Source: Candidatus Bathyarchaeota archaeon (GTDB lineage: Archaea; Thermoproteota; Bathyarchaeia; Bathyarchaeales; Bathycorpusculaceae). Taken from it: a stretch of DNA of 15,302 nt. Positions 6,616-13,870 of the stretch are shown here, piece by piece. The translations under genes were made by a program, and so were the position numbers. Position 1 is the stretch's first letter, and every line of letters begins with the position of its first letter. Location of the stretch: assembly GCA_030627225.1 (NCBI GenBank), contig DAOUSM010000005.1, forward strand, positions 1-15,302, in the 5' to 3' direction. The notes beneath the pieces are model-generated. The model made no database searches. It had not been told where the DNA came from and saw only the letters and a program-made list of their open reading frames with translations.

Positions 6616-7343
6616 TCTTTTCCTCCCCGAATTATGCGTATTCCCGGCGCAACAAAGTTTGGGCTGAGTTTTTCCCTGTTTCTTTTAATGATTGCTAATG
6701 GATTTTTTGAAACTGCTTCTATGGCAGAAACCTTATCTAAGTCGAAAAGCGATGCTAAGGCTGCTAGTTCCCTTGGTTTTCGCATAAGCAGTTCACTTGA
6801 AGCCCCGCTTGAAATAACAATTGGAACGTGGAAAGCTTTAGCTATGGCTACTTCCCTTCTTAAACTTGACAGAAGCCTAATTCTGGCTGGCCCTTCTAGG
6901 GTGAGTAATGGTTTTACGTCTATTTCAAAGGAAGCCAGACTGTTTGAAGCCAGTTCGGCTTCTGCTTTGTCGAAGAATCTCTTACGAAAACCAGTTGAAG
7001 GAAAGTTTAGGAGGTCTACACGACGGTCTTTTGCTGCTTGTCTTGCAACATGCTTAGATTCACACATCACTGCAATTATCTCAAACTTTCTTCGAATCTT
7101 TCTTAAACTGTTAAGCAGTTCTTTGGACGTTTGAGGTTTCAAGTCTGCGCGGGATGCAAACTCTACTTTGTTTTCTTTGCAGATGTTTCGCAGCTGCTGA
7201 ATCTTTTCTTCGGAAACATTTGATGGAAGCGACATTGCTATTAGGCCGTATCCAAGTTCCGAGGCTTTCTCTATCATACTTTCAACTTGTTCAGAATCTT
7301 TTAAACTTGGGCATAGATGTAGATCAGCGTACAGTCTTTTCAT
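6609..7343 (-). CDS. rnp3: RNase P protein component 3 (Rpp30)
   Basis: A 244-residue TIM-barrel protein of the PHP-like Rpp30 family, which forms a dimer-of-dimers with Pop5 on the RNase P RNA. Visible marks are the opening strand MKRLYADLHLCPS, alternating strands and helices such as LGYGLIAMSLPSNV and VDLLNFPST, and the late SSGASSELLMRKPRELAALASLF region (about 186-208) typical of the family. ATG 7343 is chosen: it forms an ATGA overlap with the stop of the upstream gene, and an upstream start (TTG at 7367) would add eight residues not expected in the family. It overlaps rnp2 by 7 bp at its end. The tight spacing places it firmly in the same transcript as the COG1325 and ribosomal protein genes. 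Confidence 0.93.
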   Translation of the reverse strand: MKRLYADLHLCPSLKDSEQVESMIEKASELGYGLIAMSLPSNVSEEKIQQLRNICKENKVEFASRADLKPQTSKELLNSLRKIRRKFEIIAVMCESKHVARQAAKDRRVDLLNFPSTGFRKRFFDKAEAELASNSLASFEIDVKPLLTLEGPARIRLLSSLRREVAIAKAFHVPIVISSGASSELLMRKPRELAALASLFDLDKVSAIEAVSKNPLAIIKRNREKLSPNFVAPGIRIIRGGKDC

Positions 7344-7786
7344 GGAAGCATCCCAAATTTCTTGCAAACATTCACTATCTCTTCTGGTTTAGATTTTTTG
7401 AAGTGTATTCTGAAACGTATGGGGTCTGTTGAGCAGAGTTTGAGTTCATTCAAATAGGCGGATTGTTTGTCAAGCCTGATGTAAAGGTTTCCTTTGTCTA
7501 AATGCTGTTTAATTTCGTTATTTAGGAGTTCTTTGTCTAGGCTGCTTAAACCCGAAGCCAGCTTTTCAAAAACCGTTTTAACCGCGTCTTTTTCTTTGAT
7601 TCTTGTTTCGAAAAAGGTTATTGGATTCTTGTAATGCCCGGTTAAATTGGTTTTTTTGAAGACAACTTTGTCAACTAATTCCGTTGGAAGTGTATTGTGT
7701 ACCGCGGATAGAACCTTGTCCGTATCTTCGGTTGCATGGGCAAATACTCGAATGTCAATGTAGGCTATCGGGGCTTTAGAAGACAA
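7340..7786 (-). CDS. COG1325-type exosome-associated RNA-binding protein
   Basis: A 148-residue protein of the archaeal RNA-binding family (PF01877-like; predicted dsRBD-like fold) that is encoded among exosome genes. Its opening IAYIDIRVFAHATEDTDKVLSAVHNTLP (about 7-34) and the middle LTGHYKNPITFFETRIK segment (about 48-64) are the parts I recognise; the later LYIRLDKQSAYLNELKL and DPIRFRIHF strands also fit. Direct catalytic function is not known for the family; an RNA-processing role is inferred from gene neighbours. The start is TTG 7786, with GTGATG five bases upstream as ribosome site; no ATG is available nearby. It overlaps rnp3 by ATGA and follows eL13 with a 32-bp gap. Confidence 0.87.
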   Translation of the reverse strand: MSSKAPIAYIDIRVFAHATEDTDKVLSAVHNTLPTELVDKVVFKKTNLTGHYKNPITFFETRIKEKDAVKTVFEKLASGLSSLDKELLNNEIKQHLDKGNLYIRLDKQSAYLNELKLCSTDPIRFRIHFKKSKPEEIVNVCKKFGMLP

Positions 7787-7818
7787 AATTGCATCACACT
7801 ATTTGAATTATTGCTGAT

Positions 7819-8058
7819 TTAACTTTTAGATTTTCTTCTTTTCTTAGATTTAGATGCTGCCTTCTTACTTTTCAAAAATCCTTTAATTGTGTTAACATTT
7901 TCTTTGTGAACCGTTCTTCGCCTAAAATCCACTGGGATTCCAAGTTTTAAGGCTTCTTTGAAGCTTAACCCAACTTTTTTCAATTCTTCTCTGCTGAAGC
8001 CTTTTCCATAGCGTTGTTTTCCGCCTTTTTTGAATATTATTGGCTTGATTGCTATCAT
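7819..8058 (-). CDS. rpl13e: Large-subunit ribosomal protein eL13 (L13e)
   Basis: A 79-residue basic protein matching the short archaeal form of eL13. The diagnostic run is YGKGFSREELKKVGLSFKEA (about 17-36), followed by the LGIPVDFRRRTVHKENV region (about 39-55). The lysine- and serine-rich C-terminus (about 65-79) is likely disordered and contacts rRNA. ATG 8058 has an AGGAG site lying inside the end of the eL15 gene; only 5 bp separate the two genes, so they are co-transcribed and probably coupled. eL13 occurs in TACK archaea and eukaryotes and is missing from most Euryarchaeota, which is one reason for the taxonomic suggestion. Its place between eL15 and the COG1325 gene is not part of the classic superoperon order. 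Confidence 0.88.
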   Translation of the reverse strand: MIAIKPIIFKKGGKQRYGKGFSREELKKVGLSFKEALKLGIPVDFRRRTVHKENVNTIKGFLKSKKAASKSKKRRKSKS

Positions 8059-8063
8059 AGTGG

Positions 8064-8642
8064 CTATTTTTCTCCTTTGGCTGCTTTTCTGCTTGGTCTA
8101 ACCTTCTCTGCTCCACGCCCCTTTCGCCTTAAGCCTCTAACTTTTTTGCCTGCGCTTGTTAGACCTCTAAAAACTCTTCTGTGATGCTGTTTTTGGCATA
8201 TCCAATTAACGTCTTTGTCAGCCTTTATCGCTGGATGATTGGGGTCGACCATTATAACTTCAAACCATTTTGAACGCCCGTCTTCACCCACCCAATAGGA
8301 GTTTAGAGCCTCAAGGTTTGGAAACTTTTTTGCAGCCCTCTCCTCACCGATTAGCCTTAGACTTTTGGCTGGCTTATACTTTTTTACACCCATTCGTTTC
8401 GGTCTTCTTCCAGCCCTCGGTCTCTTCTTTCTTAATCCGCCTCTCCTAACGCGGACACGAACAATAACGAAGCCTTGTTTCGCCTTATAGCCCAGTTTTC
8501 TCGCTCTGTCCAAGCGTGTTGGTTTTTCCACACGAACTATTGCCCGTTGTCTACGCCATTCTATCAGTCTTTGGCGCATCAGCTCGTCTACGAAAGATTT
8601 TTCCGGTTTCGCCCAAGCCTCAGCAATGTATTTATACGCCAT
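8064..8642 (-). CDS. rpl15e: Large-subunit ribosomal protein eL15 (L15e)
   Basis: A 192-residue, very basic core protein of the archaeal/eukaryotic 50S/60S subunit. The start MAYKYIAEAWAKP, the central GFVIVRVRVRRGGLRKKRP (about 57-75), the LNSYWVGEDG segment (about 114-123) and the late FRGLTSAGKKVRGLRRKGRG region (about 159-178) are standard eL15 landmarks, and the length is normal. ATG 8642 has a strong GAGGTG ribosome site about five bases upstream. It is the first gene of the eL15-eL13-COG1325-rnp3-rnp2 operon. A TATA box at 8877-8884 with a long structured leader, or a weaker box nearer the gene, drives it; leader folding could allow ribosomal-protein feedback, which is inference. Confidence 0.97.
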   Translation of the reverse strand: MAYKYIAEAWAKPEKSFVDELMRQRLIEWRRQRAIVRVEKPTRLDRARKLGYKAKQGFVIVRVRVRRGGLRKKRPRAGRRPKRMGVKKYKPAKSLRLIGEERAAKKFPNLEALNSYWVGEDGRSKWFEVIMVDPNHPAIKADKDVNWICQKQHHRRVFRGLTSAGKKVRGLRRKGRGAEKVRPSRKAAKGEK

Positions 8643-8683
8643 TTTTTCACCTCGCTCTTATGGTTTATGGTTCAGCCTATACG

Positions 8684-8717
8684 GCTACATCCCAGCGGAC
8701 ACTTATCCGCCAGTAGC
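8684..8717 (-). promoter_or_regulatory. Hairpin in the eL15 leader
   Basis: On the minus strand GCTAC (8717-8713) pairs with GTAGC (8688-8684), enclosing an asymmetric internal loop (TG opposite TGGGAT) and an inner stem GCGGA/TCCGC with a six-base loop. It ends about 40 nt before the eL15 start codon. A tandem ACCATAA repeat lies between it and the ribosome site. Confidence 0.45.
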
Positions 8718-8779
8718 TTTGATTCATAGCATCATGCAACAAAATAAACTTTTCCAATATGTTTTCAATTTCTATTTTC

Positions 8780-8855
8780 GCTTTCTGAAGATTTTGCCAC
8801 CGTTGCTGTGTTCCGCGTGCGCGGTAATCTGAAAGCCCTTGGCTTCTCCTGAGCC
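8780..8855 (-). ncRNA. Structured RNA element, either an independent small RNA or the distal eL15 leader
   Basis: Read on minus, the element starts about 25 nt downstream of the TATA box at 8877-8884. It begins with a hairpin GGCT/AGCC (8855-8841). A longer hairpin follows, with outer helix GCTTTC/GAAAGC (8836-8831 with 8785-8780), a one-sided three-base bulge (TCA, 8788-8786) and a second helix AGATT/AATCT. Inside is a short CCGC-GCAC-GCGG stem (8824-8813). No protein frame fits. I do not recognise an RNA family, and neither C/D nor H/ACA boxes are in the right places. Confidence 0.4.
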
Positions 8856-8876
8856 TAAAGTTAAGGTGTTTGTTGC

Positions 8877-8884
8877 TATATAAA
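8877..8884 (-). promoter_or_regulatory. Strong TATA box for the eL15 operon or its leader RNA
   Basis: TTTATATA on minus matches the archaeal consensus. The predicted start is near 8854, exactly where the structured element begins. The rest of the 8643-9014 gene-free stretch holds the leader structures, this box and a zinc-knuckle-like fragment on plus. Confidence 0.65.
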
Positions 8885-9014
8885 ATCCCTTAAAGATTAC
8901 AAAATGTAAAAAATGCGGCGAAATAATAGCTCAACCAAACAAGCTTATCAGAATTGTGGACACAAAACAAATAAGGTAAAATAAGAGCTGATTACAACAT
9001 TTCTGTGATGACTT

Positions 9015-9218
9015 ATGAGAAAAAGCTTAGTTCTCATCGGTTTTGTTCTTTTCATTGTTGGCTTGGTTTTAGGGTTTTACGCTTCCGAGAGGAACTGCTT
9101 GATAGCCTTCATTACAAGGGGCCATATGAGTTTTTGGACAGCCGTGGAGATTCTAGGCGGGCTTATGGCGTTAGCTGGCATCATAATCGCACTAATTGGT
9201 TTCGTTAAGAAAACGTAA
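9015..9218 (+). CDS. Small two-helix membrane protein, function unknown
   Basis: A 67-residue protein with two hydrophobic segments (about 5-22 and 43-63) separated by a short loop with a charged ASERN stretch, and ending in a lysine-rich tail, so both termini probably face the cytoplasm. ATG 9015 is chosen because a GTGATG ribosome site lies four bases upstream; a TAAAATAAG box near 8977-8985 may be the TATA element. Another overlapping frame is excluded, as it lacks this hydrophobic pattern. It precedes the ABC transporter operon on the same strand by 162 bp, but that operon has its own promoter, so a functional link is only a suggestion. I do not recognise a named family. Confidence 0.65.
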   Translation: MRKSLVLIGFVLFIVGLVLGFYASERNCLIAFITRGHMSFWTAVEILGGLMALAGIIIALIGFVKKT

Positions 9219-9293
9219 ACTTCTCGGCAGAACCTACCTTTCCTTCTATTAAGGACCTTCTGATGTGTTAAGCAGTTTAGGGACGCTTGTTTG

Positions 9294-9316
9294 CTCCACT
9301 GATTTTGACTGTGGAG
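9294..9316. repeat. 6-bp inverted repeat upstream of the first ABC operon
   Basis: CTCCAC (9294-9299) and GTGGAG (9311-9316) with an 11-bp spacer, centred about 40 bp before the TATA box at 9340-9350. This is a suitable place for a regulator, but it could be chance. Confidence 0.3.
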
Positions 9317-9339
9317 AGACTTAAGTGAACCATATAACG

Positions 9340-9350
9340 CTTAAATATTT
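9340..9350 (+). promoter_or_regulatory. TATA box of the first ABC operon
   Basis: CTTAAATATTT would start transcription near 9371, about ten bases before ATG 9381, so the message has almost no leader. The same ten-base core CTTAAATATT precedes the second ABC operon. Confidence 0.5.
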
Positions 9351-9380
9351 TCTTTGGCTTCTCAGATATGGTAGTTATCC

Positions 9381-10160
9381 ATGGTTTCAACTGGTGAATA
9401 CGCGGTAGAATTGAGGAGGGTGGCTAAGCGCTACGTTGACATAGTAGCCGTTGACTACATAGACTTGGATGTTAAATACGGAGAAATCTTCGGCCTTCTA
9501 GGCCCGAACGCCTCTGGAAAATCCACCACGCTGAAAATGATTTTAGGATTGGTCAAGCCAGACTCTGGGTCTGTGAAGGTTTTGGGCATGAATGCGGAGG
9601 ATGACCCGATGGCAGTGAAGAGGCAGGTGGGATACGTTCCCGAGGCTCCGCGTCTTTATGAGTTTTTAACCGGGCTAGAATACCTCGACTTTGTTGGTGA
9701 TATTTACGGGGTGGAGGTGTCAGAGAAGAAGATGCGAATAGAGGAGTATTTGGAGGCCCTTGAACTGGAGGGAAGGGAGGGCGACATGATAAGCAGCTAC
9801 TCGCAGGGGATGAAACAGAAAATTGCCCTCATCTCAGCTTTCCTCCATAAGCCAAAACTACTCATCTTAGACGAACCTCTAAGCGGCTTAGACCCAAAGT
9901 CGGCTAGAATCGTAAAGGATCTGCTACGCGAACTAACAACTCAAGGAGTAACAACCATCATGTCAACCCACATTCTAGAGATTGCACAGGTCATGTGCGA
10001 TCGGATTGCAATCATGTACGAGGGAAGACTGTTGGCTTTAGGCAACATGGAGGAGCTAAGACGGAAGGCGAGGCTGCCTGGATCAGATCTAGAAGATATT
10101 TTCTTGAAACTCACTGGAACAGAAGATGTCAGAGAGGTTGTTGAGGCGCTCCTCAAATGA
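9381..10160 (+). CDS. ABC transporter ATP-binding protein (NatA/CcmA-like)
   Basis: A 259-residue cytoplasmic ATPase that powers the adjacent permease. All nucleotide-binding elements are present: Walker A GPNASGKST (41-49), a Q-loop region GYVPEAP where the usual glutamine is replaced by E88 as in several exporter ATPases, signature YSQGMKQ (140-146), Walker B LLILDE (160-165), D-loop SGLD (168-171) and switch histidine H197. The length is normal for the ABC-2 exporter class. ATG 9381 is preceded by a TATA box at 9340-9350. The stop overlaps the permease start as ATGA, so the two are translationally coupled. The substrate is not visible from sequence; export of a drug, lipid or peptide are all possible. 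Confidence 0.95.
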   Translation: MVSTGEYAVELRRVAKRYVDIVAVDYIDLDVKYGEIFGLLGPNASGKSTTLKMILGLVKPDSGSVKVLGMNAEDDPMAVKRQVGYVPEAPRLYEFLTGLEYLDFVGDIYGVEVSEKKMRIEEYLEALELEGREGDMISSYSQGMKQKIALISAFLHKPKLLILDEPLSGLDPKSARIVKDLLRELTTQGVTTIMSTHILEIAQVMCDRIAIMYEGRLLALGNMEELRRKARLPGSDLEDIFLKLTGTEDVREVVEALLK

Positions 10161-11836
10161 ACTGGAAAAATGTTGTTAGGCTTATTAGCGTTGACATAAA
10201 ATCTGGGAGATTGATTAGGGGTCAAAGGCTAAGACGGTATCGGGAAAGAAGAGTTTTTCAGTACTTGTTGTATGGCGGAGCCTGCGTTCTAGGATTATCG
10301 ATAGGATTAGCCGTCGGAAGCTTCTATAAGGGGGTGCCTGATCCTGATCTGAGGAATCTGCTCTATCAGGGCTCCCGTTCCCTTTTCCTATCCCTCCCTA
10401 CCATGGTTCTCATTTTAAGCCTAGTTTTCACCATGATGGGGCAGATTCAACGAACGGGGGTGAGGTCTTCCATTCAACCTCCATATTGGCTGCCCATCAC
10501 TTGGGAGGAGCACACTTTAGCTTCCACCCTAGCTCACCTTATTGGTGTCCCCTTGGCTCTCATCATTTTACTTAGTTCATTCATAGCAACCTTCTCCATT
10601 TTTCTGGGAGAGTTACCTCTCGCCACCTTAACGATTTTTGCTTTGTTGGCTAGCGCCTTTCTGGCTAGCACGACCACGGAGATTTTCAGAGTTTTGCAGG
10701 TGAGGCTTATAGGAGCCGTCTACAAGACTTCTGGAAAGGCGGCTATTTGGGTGCGATTTGCTGGTTCCATACTCTTCCTCATCGCCTTCTACGTGGTTTG
10801 GTTTGCCCTCACGTCTGGCGCTGGCTTCGTCACCCTCATTGAAGTGGTTGCCGGTGCCCAAGAAGCGGTTTGGTTCATTCCCTACCTCTGGTTAGGGATG
10901 ATTTTGGCTTCCTTTACGAGCGGATTACTGGTGCAAACCATTATTTTTTCGCTGGCTTCCCTTCTGTTCATTGTCGTCCTCTTCTACGTGGCTGTTAGAT
11001 TGAACGCCAGATTTGGGTTGTATGAGCCGCCAGCAATAACTGTCTCCCGAGGAGTTTACGTTCCAAAGGTTGGCCTCTTGGGAAAGCTTGGTTTTTCCTC
11101 CCTAGAGGCTGCTGTGATAAGAAAGGATATTAAGGCCTTTACGAGACGTCGAGAACTCATGTACATTTTCATAATGCCTCTAGTTTTCATACTTATGCCG
11201 TTGATGCAGTATTTGGGGATGTTAGGTGAACCTGTACCGCCAGAGGGTTCTCGGTTCCTTTTCGCTCAGATGCTTCTTGCACCTGGAGCTATAATGGCTG
11301 TTATGTTAGGCCTCATGATAATCGGCGAGGAAGGTGGGTCTGTATGGCTTTTCTTTTCTTCACCCATCACTCCGCGCAGCCTAGTCAAGTGTAAGTACGC
11401 CTTCGTAATCATCTTTTCATGCATAGTAACACTGGTGTGTGGTGTTATTGGAATTCTAATCACCCGTCCTTCACCAGACATCGCCATAGCATTATTAATA
11501 GAATCAATACTGCTAATCTTCGCTTTAGGCGCCGTTTCCCTCGGAGCAGGAATAAATGGAGCCGACTTCACCGAAGTTCCAAGACCTAGAATGGTTAGGC
11601 CGTTAACGTCTCTCGTCACCATGCTCTTATGCTTGATCTTAGCGTCGGCGATATTCTCTCCCCTGCTTCTACACGCAGTTGCGATGGAGTACATACCCAT
11701 CCCCGTGCCCTTACCAAAAATAGACCTCTACGTCGCGATTTCTATAAGCGCAGTTATAGCCGTCGTCATAACATTTGTATTCTATAAGATAGCCCTCAAA
11801 AACGCAGAGGAGTTCTTGATAAAGGCTGAAATTTAG
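10157..11836 (+). CDS. Large ABC exporter permease, about 12 membrane segments
   Basis: A 559-residue membrane protein, about twice the length of ordinary ABC-2 permeases. An N-terminal cytoplasmic stretch rich in arginine (about 18-32) precedes the first hydrophobic segment near 35-55. Roughly six segments follow, then a soluble loop (about 285-330, including YEPPAITVSRGVYVP), then a second set of about six segments from 338 onward. This two-half layout suggests a duplicated or fused transmembrane domain. The start overlaps the ATPase stop by four bases. No periplasmic binding protein is nearby, which favours export. The substrate is unknown. It ends 27 bp from the convergent second ABC operon. 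Confidence 0.85.
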   Translation: MNWKNVVRLISVDIKSGRLIRGQRLRRYRERRVFQYLLYGGACVLGLSIGLAVGSFYKGVPDPDLRNLLYQGSRSLFLSLPTMVLILSLVFTMMGQIQRTGVRSSIQPPYWLPITWEEHTLASTLAHLIGVPLALIILLSSFIATFSIFLGELPLATLTIFALLASAFLASTTTEIFRVLQVRLIGAVYKTSGKAAIWVRFAGSILFLIAFYVVWFALTSGAGFVTLIEVVAGAQEAVWFIPYLWLGMILASFTSGLLVQTIIFSLASLLFIVVLFYVAVRLNARFGLYEPPAITVSRGVYVPKVGLLGKLGFSSLEAAVIRKDIKAFTRRRELMYIFIMPLVFILMPLMQYLGMLGEPVPPEGSRFLFAQMLLAPGAIMAVMLGLMIIGEEGGSVWLFFSSPITPRSLVKCKYAFVIIFSCIVTLVCGVIGILITRPSPDIAIALLIESILLIFALGAVSLGAGINGADFTEVPRPRMVRPLTSLVTMLLCLILASAIFSPLLLHAVAMEYIPIPVPLPKIDLYVAISISAVIAVVITFVFYKIALKNAEEFLIKAEI

Positions 11837-11863
11837 ACGTAACAATTGAACAATCCTGATTCG

Positions 11864-12727
11864 TTAGCCAGTTCGTTTCGTGACATCTGACCTCACAAAT
11901 TTAAGAGCGGCTATTAGGATAGAGGCGACTGTGTAAACCGCTATGATGGCGGCTGCCAGTTGAATGTCCCCGCCCGGCACAGATACGAAGGGGTTCTCCG
12001 GTGCGGTTATGAGTTCCGAAGCTACGAAGCTTGGAAGGTTGGAGACGCTCCAGTTCGGAAGCCACTTACTAATTTCTAGGTAAAGTTGCTCTCCTCCACT
12101 AATGACGTACATCGTGGAAAGGATACTGCCTATAAACACGGAACCCACAAGTATGCCGATGGCAGCCAGTATTGAAAGGGTGGTTCTCCTAAGGACTTCA
12201 CTGAACATGAAGGTCATGGAAAAGAACAGCATATTTGAGTATAGAAGGACCAAGTAGATAATTGGGACAAATTGGATAGACTCTTGAGGACCGAAGAATC
12301 CATAGGCCAATGTAGCTCCGAGAGTCGTGGTTAGGGCTATCACAAAACCCAAAAGCGATAAACCACCCAAGAACTTCCCTGTCATATACTCAATCTTTGT
12401 AATGGGCTTCGATAACAATATATCAGCGGTTCCATGCTCGTATTCTTCGGACATAGACCCACCGGCAATCATGATAGCTATGAGGGGGATGAACAGACTC
12501 TGAGGACCTAACACGCCAACAAGCCACATCATCGCTTTGACCTCTTCTAGAGAAGGCCCAGTTATGGTAAACCCTGGAGGGGGGTTGGTAAAAAAGTAGT
12601 AAAACAATACAAACAATCCGACTTGGAGTGCTAAGGCCAAGATCACCAAAGCATACAACCACTTCTTCGCCAGAGCCCTCCTCCACTCGTAGGTTACAAT
12701 GTTGGCAGACCTCTGAAGGAAACCCAT
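11864..12727 (-). CDS. ABC-2 type permease (NosY-like)
   Basis: A 287-residue permease with about six membrane segments. The family hallmark is the cytoplasmic segment EYEHGTADILLSKPITKIEY (about 93-112), just after the second helix, followed by GKFLGG. The first helix starts near residue 21 after a basic, amphipathic start. A larger extracytoplasmic loop (about 206-250) lies before the last helix. ATG 12727 has a GGAGG site nine bases upstream inside the ATPase gene, and only 2 bp separate the two genes. Its partner ATPase is encoded immediately upstream. Substrate unknown; members serve in export of copper-maturation factors, antibiotics or lipids, so no specific claim is made. Confidence 0.92.
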   Translation of the reverse strand: MGFLQRSANIVTYEWRRALAKKWLYALVILALALQVGLFVLFYYFFTNPPPGFTITGPSLEEVKAMMWLVGVLGPQSLFIPLIAIMIAGGSMSEEYEHGTADILLSKPITKIEYMTGKFLGGLSLLGFVIALTTTLGATLAYGFFGPQESIQFVPIIYLVLLYSNMLFFSMTFMFSEVLRRTTLSILAAIGILVGSVFIGSILSTMYVISGGEQLYLEISKWLPNWSVSNLPSFVASELITAPENPFVSVPGGDIQLAAAIIAVYTVASILIAALKFVRSDVTKRTG

Positions 12728-12729
12728 GT

Positions 12730-13680
12730 TTATTGGCCTCCTTTTAGGGCGCGTAGATAGGCGTCTTCTAACGTTATCTGATGAAGATTTAAACTGAGCA
12801 ACACACCCTTATGCTTAAAGATTTCTGAAGAGATTTCTCCTCTTAGGTCTTTTTTCTCCTTTAGCTCTATTCTTAGCTTGTTTCCCTCCGCCTTCACATC
12901 TTGTACGTAGTCTAGTTCTTTGAGGGCTGAAATCATTATTTTTGTAACTTCTTTCAGTTCCGCCTCGATGACCCATTGTTGAGTGAAAGCATCAAGCACC
13001 TGCGTTATTGGACCATCGAAGACTATTCTGCCTTTATTGATCATTCCTACATGAGTGCAGATTCGTTGAACTTCATCTAGAAGGTGGGAAGAGATAAAGA
13101 CGGTTTTCCCTTCCTTGGAAAGATTTGTGAAGAGGTTTCTAAAGTGGGCTGTGGCTTCTGGATCCATACCTATTGTAGGTTCGTCCATGATGAGAAGCAT
13201 AGGGTCGTTGATGATGGCTATGGCCACCGACAGCCTCTGAACCATCCCCTTACTATACTTTCCAATCTTCTTGTCTCCCCATTCTTTTAAACCAACAAGA
13301 TCGAGGAGCCGTTTAATCCTCTCCTTCCTATCTTGCGTAGACAATCCAAACATCTTTCCCATAAAGTCTAGAAGTTGCTCTCCAGTGAAGAAGGGCTGGA
13401 GGGCTGGCAGTTCCGGGGCGTACCCAACGATTTGAAGAGCTTGAACAGGATCTTTTTCTGGGTTGACGCCGGCTATTTGAACCTCACCTTGATCTGGTTT
13501 GAGGAGGCCTAGCATGGTTCTTATGGTGGTTGTTTTTCCCGCTCCGTTCGGACCGAGATAACCATACACCCAGCCTTTGTCCACCGCGAAGGAAACCGAG
13601 TCTAGGGCTTTGAAATTTCCATAATACTTGGTTAGGTTTGAAACCATTATGACTTGCTGAGACGCCAAAGCATTCACCAA
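12730..13680 (-). CDS. ABC transporter ATP-binding protein with C-terminal extension
   Basis: The ATPase partner of the NosY-like permease. Walker A GPNGAGKTT (43-51), Q-loop region VGYAPELPALQP with E90 in place of glutamine, signature YSKGMVQR (142-149), Walker B LLIMDE (162-167), D-loop GMD (171-173) and switch H199 are all present. Residues about 230-316 form a C-terminal extension like the DUF4162-type tail of ABC-2 ATPases. The start is uncertain: TTG 13680 is given, GTG 13677 is next to it, and ATG 13647 would begin directly at MVSNLTKYYG, close to the usual domain start. A TATA box at 13711-13720 would place the transcript start near 13690, ahead of all three. Confidence 0.94.
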   Translation of the reverse strand: MVNALASQQVIMVSNLTKYYGNFKALDSVSFAVDKGWVYGYLGPNGAGKTTTIRTMLGLLKPDQGEVQIAGVNPEKDPVQALQIVGYAPELPALQPFFTGEQLLDFMGKMFGLSTQDRKERIKRLLDLVGLKEWGDKKIGKYSKGMVQRLSVAIAIINDPMLLIMDEPTIGMDPEATAHFRNLFTNLSKEGKTVFISSHLLDEVQRICTHVGMINKGRIVFDGPITQVLDAFTQQWVIEAELKEVTKIMISALKELDYVQDVKAEGNKLRIELKEKKDLRGEISSEIFKHKGVLLSLNLHQITLEDAYLRALKGGQ

Positions 13681-13710
13681 GTTTTGAACTAATTTTTTAC
13701 ATGGGTCCCT

Positions 13711-13720
13711 AATATTTAAG
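13711..13720 (-). promoter_or_regulatory. TATA box of the second ABC operon
   Basis: CTTAAATATT on minus, identical to the core at 9340-9349. The remaining 13721-13870 stretch holds a 25-codon plus frame and a short GATAG/CTATC inverted repeat, neither convincing. Confidence 0.5.
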
Positions 13721-13870
13721 AATTGGTTTTACAGAAACGTAATACTCGAGATTAAATCAACAAATAAGATGGTAATCCTTGAAAAATTCTGGCAACGGAT
13801 AGACACGGACGCTATCCCAAGTATATCGCCAATAATAACGGAGTAAACTTTTTCAGAGCCTCGCTGAAAT

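Noticed and set aside
6634..7134. 166-codon plus-strand frame
   Set aside because: It is the antisense shadow of Rpp30, which is supported by family motifs and operon overlaps.
9005..9011. GTGATGA, a perfect C box of C/D guide RNAs
   Set aside because: No D box CTGA lies at a usable distance, and the bases serve as the ribosome site of the small membrane protein.
13770..13847. 25-codon plus-strand frame between dph6 and the second ABC operon
   Set aside because: It is short, lacks a ribosome site, and the longer open stretch before it has no start codon.
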